This document shows, in pieces, positions 39,046-51,030 of a DNA stretch of 64,000 nt. Made by a program: the position numbers and the translations under genes. The notes below the pieces were generated by a model. It did no database searches. It was not told where the DNA came from and saw only the letters and a list, made by a program, of their open reading frames with translations. The stretch's first letter is position 1. Each line of letters starts with the position of its first letter. Source of the stretch: Brugia malayi (lineage: Eukaryota > Nematoda > Chromadorea > Rhabditida > Onchocercidae); contig NW_025062475.1 in NCBI RefSeq assembly GCF_000002995.4, positions 14,292,687 to 14,356,686 on the forward strand, written 5' to 3'.

Positions 39046-41776
39046 AAATTAAAACATTTGGAAATGATAGCTTTCGTACATGTCCTGTATTCATATCATT
39101 CATTACTGCTTATAATAATATATCGTATTTCACAAATAAGCATTAATTTTCATCGTGTTTGCAATATAATTTTGGATGAAAATTTTCGATTTAAACGCAT
39201 TTGAACATACAATTAAAAGTTTTCTATAGTGAGAAGCAATTGATATATCACTGAATAATGCAGGGGAAGAGAGAGAGATCAGTAACTAGATAAATGGTTT
39301 GGGCTAGGCCCTAAATCAACTATGATATGATGAATTATTTGGGGTGTTAGGTCTGGCAAAGGCTTTAGTAATGGCTTTAGAACATTTATCTCTAAATAAA
39401 TTCAAAGTTCCACAATGATCTCTAAAAAACACCAATAACACTCTTTTTTTTTAATGGAAAACATTGAAATAAACAAGGATATACTTCTATTTCAATCTTT
39501 TACATAATTTTTGCAAGCGTAAATTGTAAATGAATGAAAGTGCAGTGTTTGTGAACCAAAAAATTTAAGTGGCAATTAAATGTAAAGATTTCAGCACTGC
39601 ACATACTCTGTATTTTGGCCACAACTCATTTGGATAGTAAAAAAGCCAAATTCTAATCATTGGTGAGGGCAAAGGAAATAAAATGAAATGTATTTTAGTA
39701 TTTATCTTTTTGAACCAGCACATCAAAGTAATTATTTCATGTTTTCAAAGATTTTATATTTTCTTTTTAAGGATTCTTATCAAATTTTATGTTCTTTTTA
39801 GGGATTATTTAGCTAACATTCAAAAAGCACCAGAAAAGAGAATAGGAAAAAAATCAAAGCATTGAATAAATCTTCAATCGCTTTTGATATTTCAATAAAT
39901 TAATTAATTTAAGGACCATTTCTGCATCGAAATAAATAATTATTCTTGAGATGGAATGATGTAAAAGAGTATTGAAGTCCTCCAGCTTATGAAGTTTTGA
40001 TCTGTGATAAAATCACTGACACATTAGCAATATAACTAAAATTACTAATGGTTATATTGCTAATGTGTCGAAAAAACCGAAATAAAAATATCAATATTAA
40101 ATTAAAATACTTTTGTATTAAATTTATTATAATAGTGTAAAAGAATCACTACACAAAATTTAAAACTATTAAAATATCTTGATTGGAAGATTATTTACGC
40201 AACAGTTTTAAATTATAGTTAAACTTATGTTTGCTGTATAGAACGTTACAATCTGTTAAGAATATATGTATTCGCTGAATATTGTGTTAGCTAATTCGCT
40301 CTGTTCATCGAATCATAACTCAAAAGTAATCAATAACATTATGCAATGGCAAAAGTCGTAACATGTTCGGTCAGCAAAACAAGGATCACATGAAATTGCT
40401 CTCAGAAGAGAGTTCAATGGTAGAAGAGGAGAAATTTTCAGTATAGTGAGGGTAGACTAGATACTATTCGATATACTCGACTCAACTTGACTTAAGCATT
40501 AACAGTGGTAAAGTGATAGTAACACAATTTAGTAAAAATTTAGTCGACTATTGGTCTAATCTAATATTTTGTTTATGTTTTTGTTGTTATTGCAAAGTAC
40601 GACAGCAGGAATACATATGCCAAGAAACTTTTCCAATAAAGATTATATGGACTAAAAATATTATTTGGGAGAAATTCTATTACTGAACATGAAATATTGA
40701 GACAAAAGATTCCATGGAAAATCGAATCAACTAGAATTCAGATCGAAAGATAATGATGATATGGCTGCATATGAATAAATTCTCTAGATTTATGCAAATT
40801 TTTCATTCATTCCATAAATAACTGATAAATTCTAATATAGGATTTTATCGAATAATATAAATAAATGCGAATATGCATCAATATTTACTTTTTTTCCACG
40901 ATCTTTTACTGACCGGCTGGAAAAGTCCGAATTGTTTCGTCCATTTTAAATTAGCGACTAATTTCAATTCATATTGTAAAGCAAATCAAACGTTTTCTTT
41001 TCTCGCTTTTTATAGCTTATTTTTCTAATGTTGATATAAAGTTTGAAGTGTACAGGAGACTTAATGCAATAAGAAACTTATGAACTTAGAAAATACTAAT
41101 AATATTGATTGGGTAACTTTTGAAATTATTTACTCCTAAAATAATACTGATCTCTACACCTTATCATAACATATAGAAAAGGATAGGGATTAAATATATT
41201 CTAAATTAGAATATTATTCATTCTAGAAGTTTCAAGTAATCTGAGAATTTTCATGCATTTAGAATATTTGAATTGATGATGGTCTAATGATCTAGCTGGA
41301 TTTTTCGTAGATAAGTTTGATGCTAAAGGAGTATGCTGTCTAAGGTAAAGAGTAGCAAGTAGGTTAAAAGGGATGGCTGAGTAATCATGATAATTAGGAT
41401 TAATTAGATGAACTTGATCATTCGATAATCATGTTTCCAATACTGTATTTTATTTTTTCAGTTTTTTTTTTTTTTACCACAAATGTCAACTTCCAATTCG
41501 AGTGGTAATCTTTTTACAGTTGTAATTCATAAAATTTTTTTGAAATTTCAAAAATTTCATTAATCTACAATAACAATTTCAGTTTATGAGTAATTTTTAC
41601 ATTATAAAATTATTTGAAATAAATAGTTATAATTTTTTAAAAAAAGAAAAAAGTGAGAGGGAGAATATGTTTCGGTATAATGACGATGAATTAAATTTTT
41701 TAGAAAGAAAAAAGATTTGAATAAAAATTTTTTTTTTCATATCTTTCTTAGAATTTTGTTATCAAAAATATTTCAG
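39046..41776. other. Region between genes A and B
   Basis: AT-rich. Must contain the 3' end of gene A and the promoter and first exons of gene B. Candidate signal-peptide starts are 39683 (MKCILVFIFLNQ) and 40575 (MFLLLLQSTTAG), neither with a clear splice link. A Ser-rich stretch at 41484-41504 (STSNSS before GTAATC) resembles the second exon of gene A. A perfect 19-bp inverted repeat lies at 40018-40069. Confidence 0.45.
40018..40069. repeat. Perfect 19-bp inverted repeat with 14-base loop
   Basis: GACACATTAGCAATATAAC at 40018-40036 is followed after 14 bases by its exact reverse complement at 40051-40069. Confidence 0.95.
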
Positions 41777-44700
41777 ATGTTGTCGCAAGTAAACCAAAAA
41801 GGAAAAGACGACATAGATATATAAATACTAAGGTATATCAATTTTTGTCATTTTTTTTTTTCAAACTTTTGCTTTGCATATTTTTATGCATTTGGTTTTT
41901 GTTGCAATTTGTAAGTAAAGTATATTTAATTATAAAATTAAATTAAGCACAACAAAGTTGTTGATATTTACAACCCATACTACAATTATTTCAACGAACG
42001 CTATGTATGTCATTCATTTTCTTTTTTCTTTAAAAAAAATGAAAAATATGAGGAAAAATGAGTAAGAAAATGATCAGCAAAACAGTAACCGAATAAGATT
42101 GAGTCTAAAAATATAAGAAATTGAATTAAAACTAGAATTAAAATTTTAAAAAATTTCACTTTTAATTTTCAAATAATTTAAAACTTATATTATCATGAAT
42201 GTATAAAAATTTTATCGTATAAAACTCTATTGAAACAAAAATTTAAATTTTTGCTTATTTCTTTTCTAGAAAATTCGTGTGAAAGGAAGGAATAAAAAAA
42301 GAAAAGGTGGCAAAATTTTACTTATTTTTTTTTTTTAGTATTTAATTTCAGTTCTTTTCACAAATGTTTCTTGATGTCGGACTTTTTTTACCGTGTTTTC
42401 TTTGCAGTTCATTATATTAGTATGAATGGTTAATTGTCAGTATTATTTAATCAAAAATACTTTCGTTTCAAAAAAAAAAATCTAAATAGGTTTTTACTAA
42501 TCTGTGATGTTAGCTTCAATTATTTCAAAACAAAATTCTAAAATAAGCATCAACAAGCTTGTTAAAAAATTTCATGCAACTTGATTCCTTATTATGAACA
42601 AGTTTTTGATTTCAAAAAAAAAAAAAAAATCATTGAATTTATTTTAGAAGCAGTACCACCATTAGAAGAACAACCAAATAAGATATCTAGTGGAAGCACA
42701 TCTGGTAGTGCAGACAAGGTAAATGGCCTTTTTTTGGAATTAATTTTCAATATTCTAAAATATTTCTTCACATCAATAGATGGTAATAATTTGTTTATTG
42801 ACTGTGCAAAAAGAATTGTATTTCAGGTACTGGCTAAGAAGTAAGCATCGATTATTTTTGATTAGTAAATTATAAAGAGTAAATGACAAACAAAGAATAT
42901 GGAAATGGATGTATTTTAAATGATTTCTTCATTTGAAATGATTTAAAATATATTTATTTATTATTTCTAACCTATTTGTAAACTTTTAATGATTTAATGT
43001 AAATTAAAAAATGGAATTTTTACTAGAATTGAAACAAGCCAAAGATGCATTGATAATATTTTTGAAGGAAATCTTCAAAGAAAAAAGAAAATGATGCCGA
43101 AAAGAAAAAAAAGAAAGAAGTTAAGAGAAAGGTGGATAAGGAGAGCAAGCAAAAGGTTAAGAAGAAAAGTAAAATTGAACCAAAGTTAAAGTCAAAATCC
43201 GGTAATTTATTCCTATATACACCAGCATAAGTAACATTATAATCATAGAAAATTTTATTACAGTTGATAAAATTTAGTTAGAAATAAAATTCATGGTAAA
43301 GGATTTCTTTAAGTTTGATAACTCATTTAGAGAAATTTGATGAACATAAAACGTCCATCACATCCACCGGAATGACATCAAAGAAAAAGAAGAAGAAGGG
43401 AAAAAAGATGAAGGAAAATTATCAGGGTAAATGATTTCCATTAACTATGACTAAGATATATGTTTATTTGTTTATCATAAAATTTGATGAATATTTAGAG
43501 AAATCGGATGAACAAGCAATCACAGCTATTGGAATGACAAAATCTATGAAAGAGATGAAAGAAAAAAAGATAAAGGATTACAATAAAGATTATGGAAGTA
43601 CATATTTACTTATTTGTTTATGTATGTTTATTGTTTCTTGACTGCTTAATAAAAATTTTATGATCATTTAGAATCTGAAAAACTATCAGTCACCTCTGAA
43701 GAATCATCGAATGCTACGGTTAAAACTGTATCACCTAAAAAGGAGGAAAAAGATAGAAGGAAGATGGAAGAATATAATAAATGCTATGAAAGTAAGTGTT
43801 TATTGTTTATTTGTTCTATATTAATATGTTCATTGATTATTTAACAAGGATTTTATGACCATTTAGAATCTGATAAGCTATCAGTTACTTCTGAAGAATC
43901 ATCAGCCGGTACAGCCAGACTATTATCACCTAAAATATGGCAAAAAGATATGGAGGATTACAATAAAGATTATGAAAGTAAATGTTTATTGTTTATTTAT
44001 TCATCTATATTTATAACTTCATTAATTACTTAACAAGAATTTTATTTGAAAAGCTAACAGTAGTATTTAGGATCTGAAGACTCAGAATCCGGAAAACTAT
44101 CAATTACCTCTAAAGAACCGTCGACCGACACAGCCAGAATGTTATCACCTAAATTAGAGCAAAAAGATGGAAAGAACTATAATAAAGACTATGAAAGTAA
44201 ATGTTTGCTGTTTATTTGTTCTATATTTAAATGTTTATTGATTATTTAACAAGAATTTATTCGAAAAACCAAGAGCATTTAGGATCTGAAGACTCAGAAT
44301 CCGGAAAACTATCAATTACCTCTGAAGAACCATCGGCCGACACAGCTAGAACGTTATCACCTAAATCAAAGCAAAAAGATGGAAGAAAAATGGAAGATTA
44401 CAACAAAGGCTATGGAAGTAAATGTTTATTTATTTATTTATTTACTAAATACTTGATACGAATTTGATGATTATTTAGAGTGTAGAGAATGGTCAGTGGC
44501 ATCACCTAAAAAACAAGAAAAGGAGAAAGGAAAAATGGAAGATTATGAAAGTAATTGTTCACATGCTTAGTTTATTTATATTTAATTGTTTACTAATTCT
44601 TTGACACTAATTTAACGATCAAATTGAAGAAACGCCGATTTCCGCTGGTGGAATGGTATCACCTGCAAAGGAAAAGGAGGAGCGGAAAATGGAAGATTAC

Positions 44701-47489
44701 GCAAAAGATTATGAAAGTAATTGTTCACATGCTTAGTTTATTTATACTTAATTGTTTACTAATTCTTTGACACTAATTTAACGATCAAATTGAAGAAACG
44801 CCGATTTCCGCTGGTGGAATGGTATCACCTGCAAAGGAAAAGGAGGAGCGGAAAATGGAAGATTACGCAAAAGATTATGAAAGTAATTGTTCACATGCTT
44901 AGTTTATTTATATTTAATTGTTTGCTAATTTTTTGACACTAATTTAACGATCAAATTGAAGAAACGCCGATTTCCGCTGGTGGAATGGTATCACCTGCAA
45001 AGGAAAAGGAGGAGCGGAAAATGGAAGATTACGCAAAAGATTATGAAAGTAATTGTTCACATGCTTAGTTTATTTATATTTAATTGTTTACTAATTCTTT
45101 GACACTAATTTAACGATCAAATTGAAGAAACGCCGATTTCCGCTGGTGGAATGGTATCACCTGCAAAGGAAAAGGAGGAGCGGAAAATGGAAGATTACGC
45201 AAAAGATTATGAAAGTAATTGTTCACATGCTTAGTTTATTTATATTTAATTGTTTACTAATTCTTTGACACTAATTTAACGATCAAATTGAAGAAACGCC
45301 GATTTCCGCTGGTGGAATGGTATCACCTGCAAAGGAAAAGGAGGAGCGGAAAATGGAAGATTACGCAAAAGATTATGAAAGTAATTGTTCACATGCTTAG
45401 TTTATTTATATTTAATTGTTTACTAATTGTTTGACACTAATTTAACGATCAAATTGAAGAAACGCCGATTTCCGCTGGTGGAATGGTATCACCTGCAAAG
45501 GAAAAGGAGGAGCGGAAAATGGAAGATTACGCAAAAGATTATGAAAGTAATTGTTCACATGCTTAGTTTATATATACTTAATTGTTTACTAATTCTTTGA
45601 CACTAATTTAACGATCAAATTGAAGAAACGCCGATTTCCGCTGGTGGAATGGTATCACCTGCAAAGGAAAAGGAGGAGCGGAAAATGGAAGATTACGCAA
45701 AAGATTATGAAAGTAATTGTTCACATGCTTAGTTTATTTATACTTAATTGTTTACTAATTGTTTGACACTAATTTAACGATCATTTTGAAGCATCACCTG
45801 TCGCTGCTATTGGAATGTTATCATCTAGACTGGAAATGAAAGATAGAAAAAAGGCGGAAAATTACGAAGGTGATTATGAAAGTATGTGTTTACTTGTTTG
45901 GTGTTTGTTTGTTTTATTTGTTTACTAGTTACTTAATTCGAGTTTGATTATCCTTCAGCGTGTGAGGAGTCGTCAATGGACACTGCAATAATGGTATCAC
46001 CTAAAATACAGGAAAAGGAGAGAGGAAAGATAGAGGATTACAATAAAGAATTTGAAAGTAAATGTTTATTTGCTTGTTTTTTCATATATGTTTATTTGAT
46101 TTAGTGGTTGATTAATATGAATTTGACAATTATTTTGAAGAATCGCCGGTCGTTGCTGCTGGAACGGTATCATCTACAATGGATAAGAAAGATAGAAGAA
46201 AGGCAGAAGATCATGATTATGAAAGTATGTGTTTGATTGTTTGTTTATTTTTTTATTTGTTTACTAATTGTTTAGTTCGAACTTGATTATGATTCAGCGT
46301 GTGAAGAATGGTCAGTGGACACTGCGGAAATGGTATCACCTAGAAAAATGGAGGAGGATAGAAGAGAAATAGAGAATTACGACAAAAAGTTTAACAGTAT
46401 ATATTTATTTCTTTGTTTGGAAATAGTCTCACTCTACTTATTTGTTTATCTTATTTATTTGCTAATTGTCTGATAAAAATTCGATGAACATTTAGATTCT
46501 GAAAAATCATTAGTTACATATGATCAGTTATCGGCTGCTACAACTGAAATGATATCATCTAAAATGAAAGCAAAGGATAGAACGAAGACAGAGGATTACA
46601 AAAATGATTATGAAAGTATATGTTTACTTGTTTACTGTTTATTTTCTATATCTTTACTAATTGCTTAATTCGAATTTGATTATCATTCAGCGTGTGAGGA
46701 ATCGTCGGTGAACACTGCAGAAATGGTATCACCTAGAGAGAAGGAAAAGGGTAGAAGGCAAATGCAGAATTACGACAAAGTCTTTGATAGTATGATTTTA
46801 ACTTGTTTATTTGTTTGTTTATCGGCCATAGCAAAGTACGCATTCATTTATTTGTTAATCATTTGACATAAATTTCGATGATCATTTAGAGTTAGATGTT
46901 TCATCAATAGCCGCTCGTAGAATCATGTCACCTGAAATGGAGAAAGAAAAAAAAAATGCAAAAATATTGTTTATTTGTTTATTAATTGTTTTATAGAAAT
47001 TTTAATGTCTGTCTTTTAGAGTTTTATTTTAGATGAAAATTTCTTACTTTTTTGTTTACAAAAAATGTTTCAGTTTGTAAACAATCTACTGTGTCTCTTT
47101 CAGTGCCAGCACATGTTTATTCATTATCACCAAGAAATCAATCAAAATCATTGAAAATTCAAAAAAGCAATAAAATTGCTCAACAAGCCACATTTTTGAC
47201 CATTTATGAAACTGAACTGGAAAAAGACGACAATAAGAATGATCAAATGACAGAAATAAATAAGGATGAGAGTGAAAAGGGTAAACAAAATGATGCTGTG
47301 ATTAATAATGATGATACTGTGATTGATAGTGATGATTACGATGGTGATAATGATGATAGAAGTATATACTTCTCGATTCGAAGTATGAAAGAAATGCAGA
47401 ATAGTCAAAATTCCGACGATGAAAGTGTTTATTTTGCTGTATCTTCGACAACAGCAACAAATAATGATCCAACAATTACTTGGATCTAA
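41777..47489 (+). CDS. Gene B: paralogue of gene A with an array of small symmetric exons; 5' end unresolved
   Basis: Exons 41777-41832 (SKPKRKRRHRYINTK), 41948-42004 (HNKVVDIYNPYYNYFNERY) and 42270-42306 (KIRVKGRNKKRK) correspond in order and phase to exons of gene A; the last two also match in length (57 and 37 bases). Then come 42648-42718, a 14-base microexon at 42827-42840, a Lys-rich exon at 43081-43201, and about 21 exons of 70-135 bases from 43331 to 46960, nearly all phase 1 at both ends. Most carry a pattern such as TPISAGGMVSPAKEKEERK followed by KMEDYAKDYE. The final exon, 47074-47489, is acidic (DSDDYDGDNDDRSIYF) and ends TITWI. A secreted, highly charged repeat protein of roughly 900 residues is inferred; function unknown. 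The exon near 46889 seems to have lost its donor. Phases suggest the 14-base microexon is skipped. Confidence 0.65.
44551..45791 (+). repeat. 166-bp exon-plus-intron tandem array, 7 copies
   Basis: Seven 87-base exons at 44630, 44796, 44962, 45128, 45294, 45460 and 45626, spaced exactly 166 bases, with nearly identical 79-base introns. Exons look identical; introns differ at only a few bases (TATATTTAAT or TATACTTAAT). Each exon encodes 29 residues and is phase 1-1. Confidence 0.97.
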
Positions 47490-50400
47490 TTATATGGCAA
47501 TTTATTTCATCAAGTATAGCTATAAATTTTGGTGAACTTAACATTATTATCAAATTATTTGATTTGATTTGAATGATCTATAGAAATGATGATGATCTGA
47601 ACGAAGAGTATTAATAAAGTTGAGAGAATATTGATGCATTTGTGAGTAAATATGTATTTATTTTATAAACTAATCATTGATTTATAATAAAATGAATAAA
47701 AAATTTCTTTGTATTTTTTATTTGTGTATGCAACAAATTATCAACTAATTGTGGATTAAATTAGAAATATGAAATGTATTAGTGTTTATTTTCAGCGATT
47801 AATCTGAAATGATCAATTGATCAGTGAAATAGGATATGCTGTAATATTCCAGTAAATTTAGCAAATTGTTATCATCTTTCCATTTTTTAAATGTATTTAA
47901 ATTTTGAAAATGATAACGAAATGAATTTTGTCATTAATGAATGTTAGTTATTCAGTATAAATCATAGTTTTTTATATTGATTTAATTAATGGTATAATTA
48001 CAATTAATAGATTTAATTAACAATTACTTTTTATATTTTTGATAAATTTTATTAACAATTACTGCTACTATTAAATAGTTTTTTTACCAGAATATATTTC
48101 GTATTATATCATAATATCGTTTAAAAAAAAAAATAAAATTCATTTAAAATGAAATATCAATCAGCAAGCAAAACAATATCAAGTGTTCACTGATAAAAAG
48201 CAATATATTATTCCAAGAAATAACCAACAAATTTATTTAATTTTAAAGCTTTTTTTTTTTAACTTTTCTAATGTTCCAAATAAGAAATGGCTATAATACA
48301 TTTTAATGATATATTATCATCGTTTAATATATTTGATATTGGTAAATATTTAAAACATGAAATTAATGCTAATTTCTCTCTTCTCCAATCAAAAGCAAAT
48401 TTAATTTTCCATCTTATTTTATTTATTACATAAATGTAAACTACATAACTTCAATCTCTCCGCTATGACATTATCTTTGCCAAATAAACAAAATTTGTGT
48501 TTATCAAATTAACATATCTAATGTTGACTTTTACTTTGCCATTACTATTTGTCTATTTTTGAAACGAATGAATGAATTGGCCTTTGTTTTTTTTTTTTTT
48601 TTTTTTTTTTTTGGATGGAAGGCTCTATGTAAATTTTATAGAAGAGTATATAGCTTGTTTTTCTTATTTTTCACTTGTTTATGTTTTAAGCAGATAAAAA
48701 AAAAAGAGAGAAAAATAAAGAAGGCTTTTTTAAATCTAATCTTTCTTCTCGTAATCTTTACTACTCTTCACTGTCTATTATTCCATGATGCCACATATAA
48801 GCTTTTTATTTTTATTTTTTTTTCTCCTTTTTTAAGAAAACAAATCTTGAGCTATCCTAACAAAATTGATATTTACTTTTATCATATATCAGTTGCAGAG
48901 CTCCTTTTAGATATTTTTTTTTCAAAATAATTTGATTAATTAATGGATGATTATTTGGGTATTCATTTAGGCAGCATTTTAAAGTTTATAGATCAATTGA
49001 TTATGATCAATTGATAAGTGAAAATATTATGGAAATGACAGTTTTGCAAGGTATTTTTCCGATTTTACGATTAGAATTCTCCAAACTTAATACGTATTCT
49101 TAATTAACATTCGTTAATAACTTTCATTCGTAATAATAATAATAAATAAACAAATAAATAAACAATGCATAACATTCGCTCATTTCATCGAAATTCTTTC
49201 TCATTCCATTTTAAATTAATTACGCTCACTTTATAAAACTAGGTTTATATATTTTAAATTTACGAATTACGTTTACTATTAAAATTAAATCCAATGCAAA
49301 TGATTCTTTAAAGGAGTGAAAATTTTTAACTGAAAATTTTGTTACTTTTTGCAATTTCATGAATTATAAAAAAGAGAGAGAGAAATAAAGTGCTACACTG
49401 AATGCATATTAATTAAAAAAAATTTCTTTGTCCTTCTGACTGCACAATATTTCAGTCAATCCATCACTCTGAAGATTTAAATTTCCGGAATATTTCAATC
49501 AGTGATGACAACCGGAAGACCTCAATTTCAGTATAATCATACATATTGAGACAAATTCTTTTATTAAAGAAAGATAGGCTTACTCATCGGATTATTATTT
49601 GGAAATACCATTATTTGCTTACTTTAAAACTTAATCATTTTTACTTTTTAAGCCATTAATGTTTTCAGAAGAATTAATATATTTAGCATACAAATTGTAA
49701 ATTTTTTTTTCTTTTTCTGCAAACAATTATTTTTGTATTAATTGAAGTAAATATTTCGATATTATAATTAAGATATTTGGATATGATTCACTTCATTTAT
49801 CTCAAGGCTTTATTAAAGTATGACATATAAAAGTAAGTTAAATTTGTTTTTTCTTTTTTCTGAATAAAAACGATATGAAGGGTCAAGGTCATCAGCAGGA
49901 ATGATAACACTCTAATTAATAGGTAAACAGATTAACTGATCAATCAATGAATTCATCTTTCTTCATTTTTTCCTTTTTTTTTTTTTTTTTTGAACAATAG
50001 GCCTTTGATATATCGACGATGTGACATAATTGATGAATTTAAAATACCTCCAAACCTCTAAATTAAATCAATCAATAATGAACATTAAAAATCAATGAAC
50101 TGGTATGAATTAAATATGATCAGTTTATCATTTAGTTTATCAGTTTTCTTTTTCTTTTTTTTCAAAATTAACAATCATGCATTTATTTATTGTTTACTAA
50201 ATTACTTTTCACAATAACTGATCAAATCATTTGGATTTGGATGTAACGATGTGACACAGTTGATCAATTCAAAATAATTTCTTTTTGTTTTTTTGAATAA
50301 TAAAATTTTTCAAAAATTGGAAGAAACTCAAAAATTAATTATTTTCATTGCTTCTTCCGTAGTGTAACGAAAAGTACAATTATTGTTCTTTCTTTTGTGA

Positions 50401-50695
50401 GTAATTCATAAATTGAAAAAAAATTTTTCTCATTTATTTAACATTCATCCATACAATGAATAAAAAACAATTTCTTTTCTATTTACTCAATTAGCAAATA
50501 AAATACTAATTAAGTTAATTAATTAATTATTAAATGTTAAAGTTTCATTCCTTATGAACTATGCACTATGTTAAGTAATTAAGTAATAGTAATAGTTAAG
50601 TAAATTATTACTTTGGGTATATTATATTATCTTTGATAATAAAAAGTTCTCATATAGCCCTTATGCACACCAAAATGACACTACCAAATGCGACA

Positions 50696-50757
50696 AAAGA
50701 GAGAGGGAAAACACAGAGACAGAGAGAGGGAGAGAGAGAGGGACAGAGGGAGAGAAA
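50696..50757. repeat. Purine (GA-rich) tract
   Basis: About 60 bases almost entirely G and A, interrupted by a few C's (ACACAGAGACAG). Confidence 0.9.
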
Positions 50758-50910
50758 TGATTGGAAGGAATAATAAAAAAGGTAATCAATGAGTAAGAGA
50801 GTCACTGAGGAGGTGTAATAGTTAAATGATGGGTGATAGTAATAGCAGTAGTAGTAGTATTGGTAGTAAGCATAACAGGCGGTAGTATAATTTTCTAAAT
50901 TCGATCGATC

Positions 50911-51030
50911 TTCCTCTCTCTCTCTCTCTCTTTCCCTCTCTCCCTTTCTTTCTCTCCCTCCGTCCCTTTTCCCTTCTATCTCCCTTTCACTCTTTCTCTG
51001 CTTTACCCCTTTACCTCTCTCTCTTTCAAC
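50911..51030. repeat. Pyrimidine (CT-rich) tract
   Basis: About 120 bases of C and T with few interruptions (CCGTCC, TATCTC), 150 bases after the purine tract and able to pair with it in inverted orientation. Confidence 0.9.

Noticed and set aside
44551..45791. CRISPR-like array because of regular spacing
   Set aside because: Units are exon plus intron with GTAAT donors, the spacers are identical, and the setting is a eukaryotic gene.
48559..48930. 123-codon Phe/Lys-rich frame
   Set aside because: Made of poly(T) and poly(A) runs; no splice context or family similarity.
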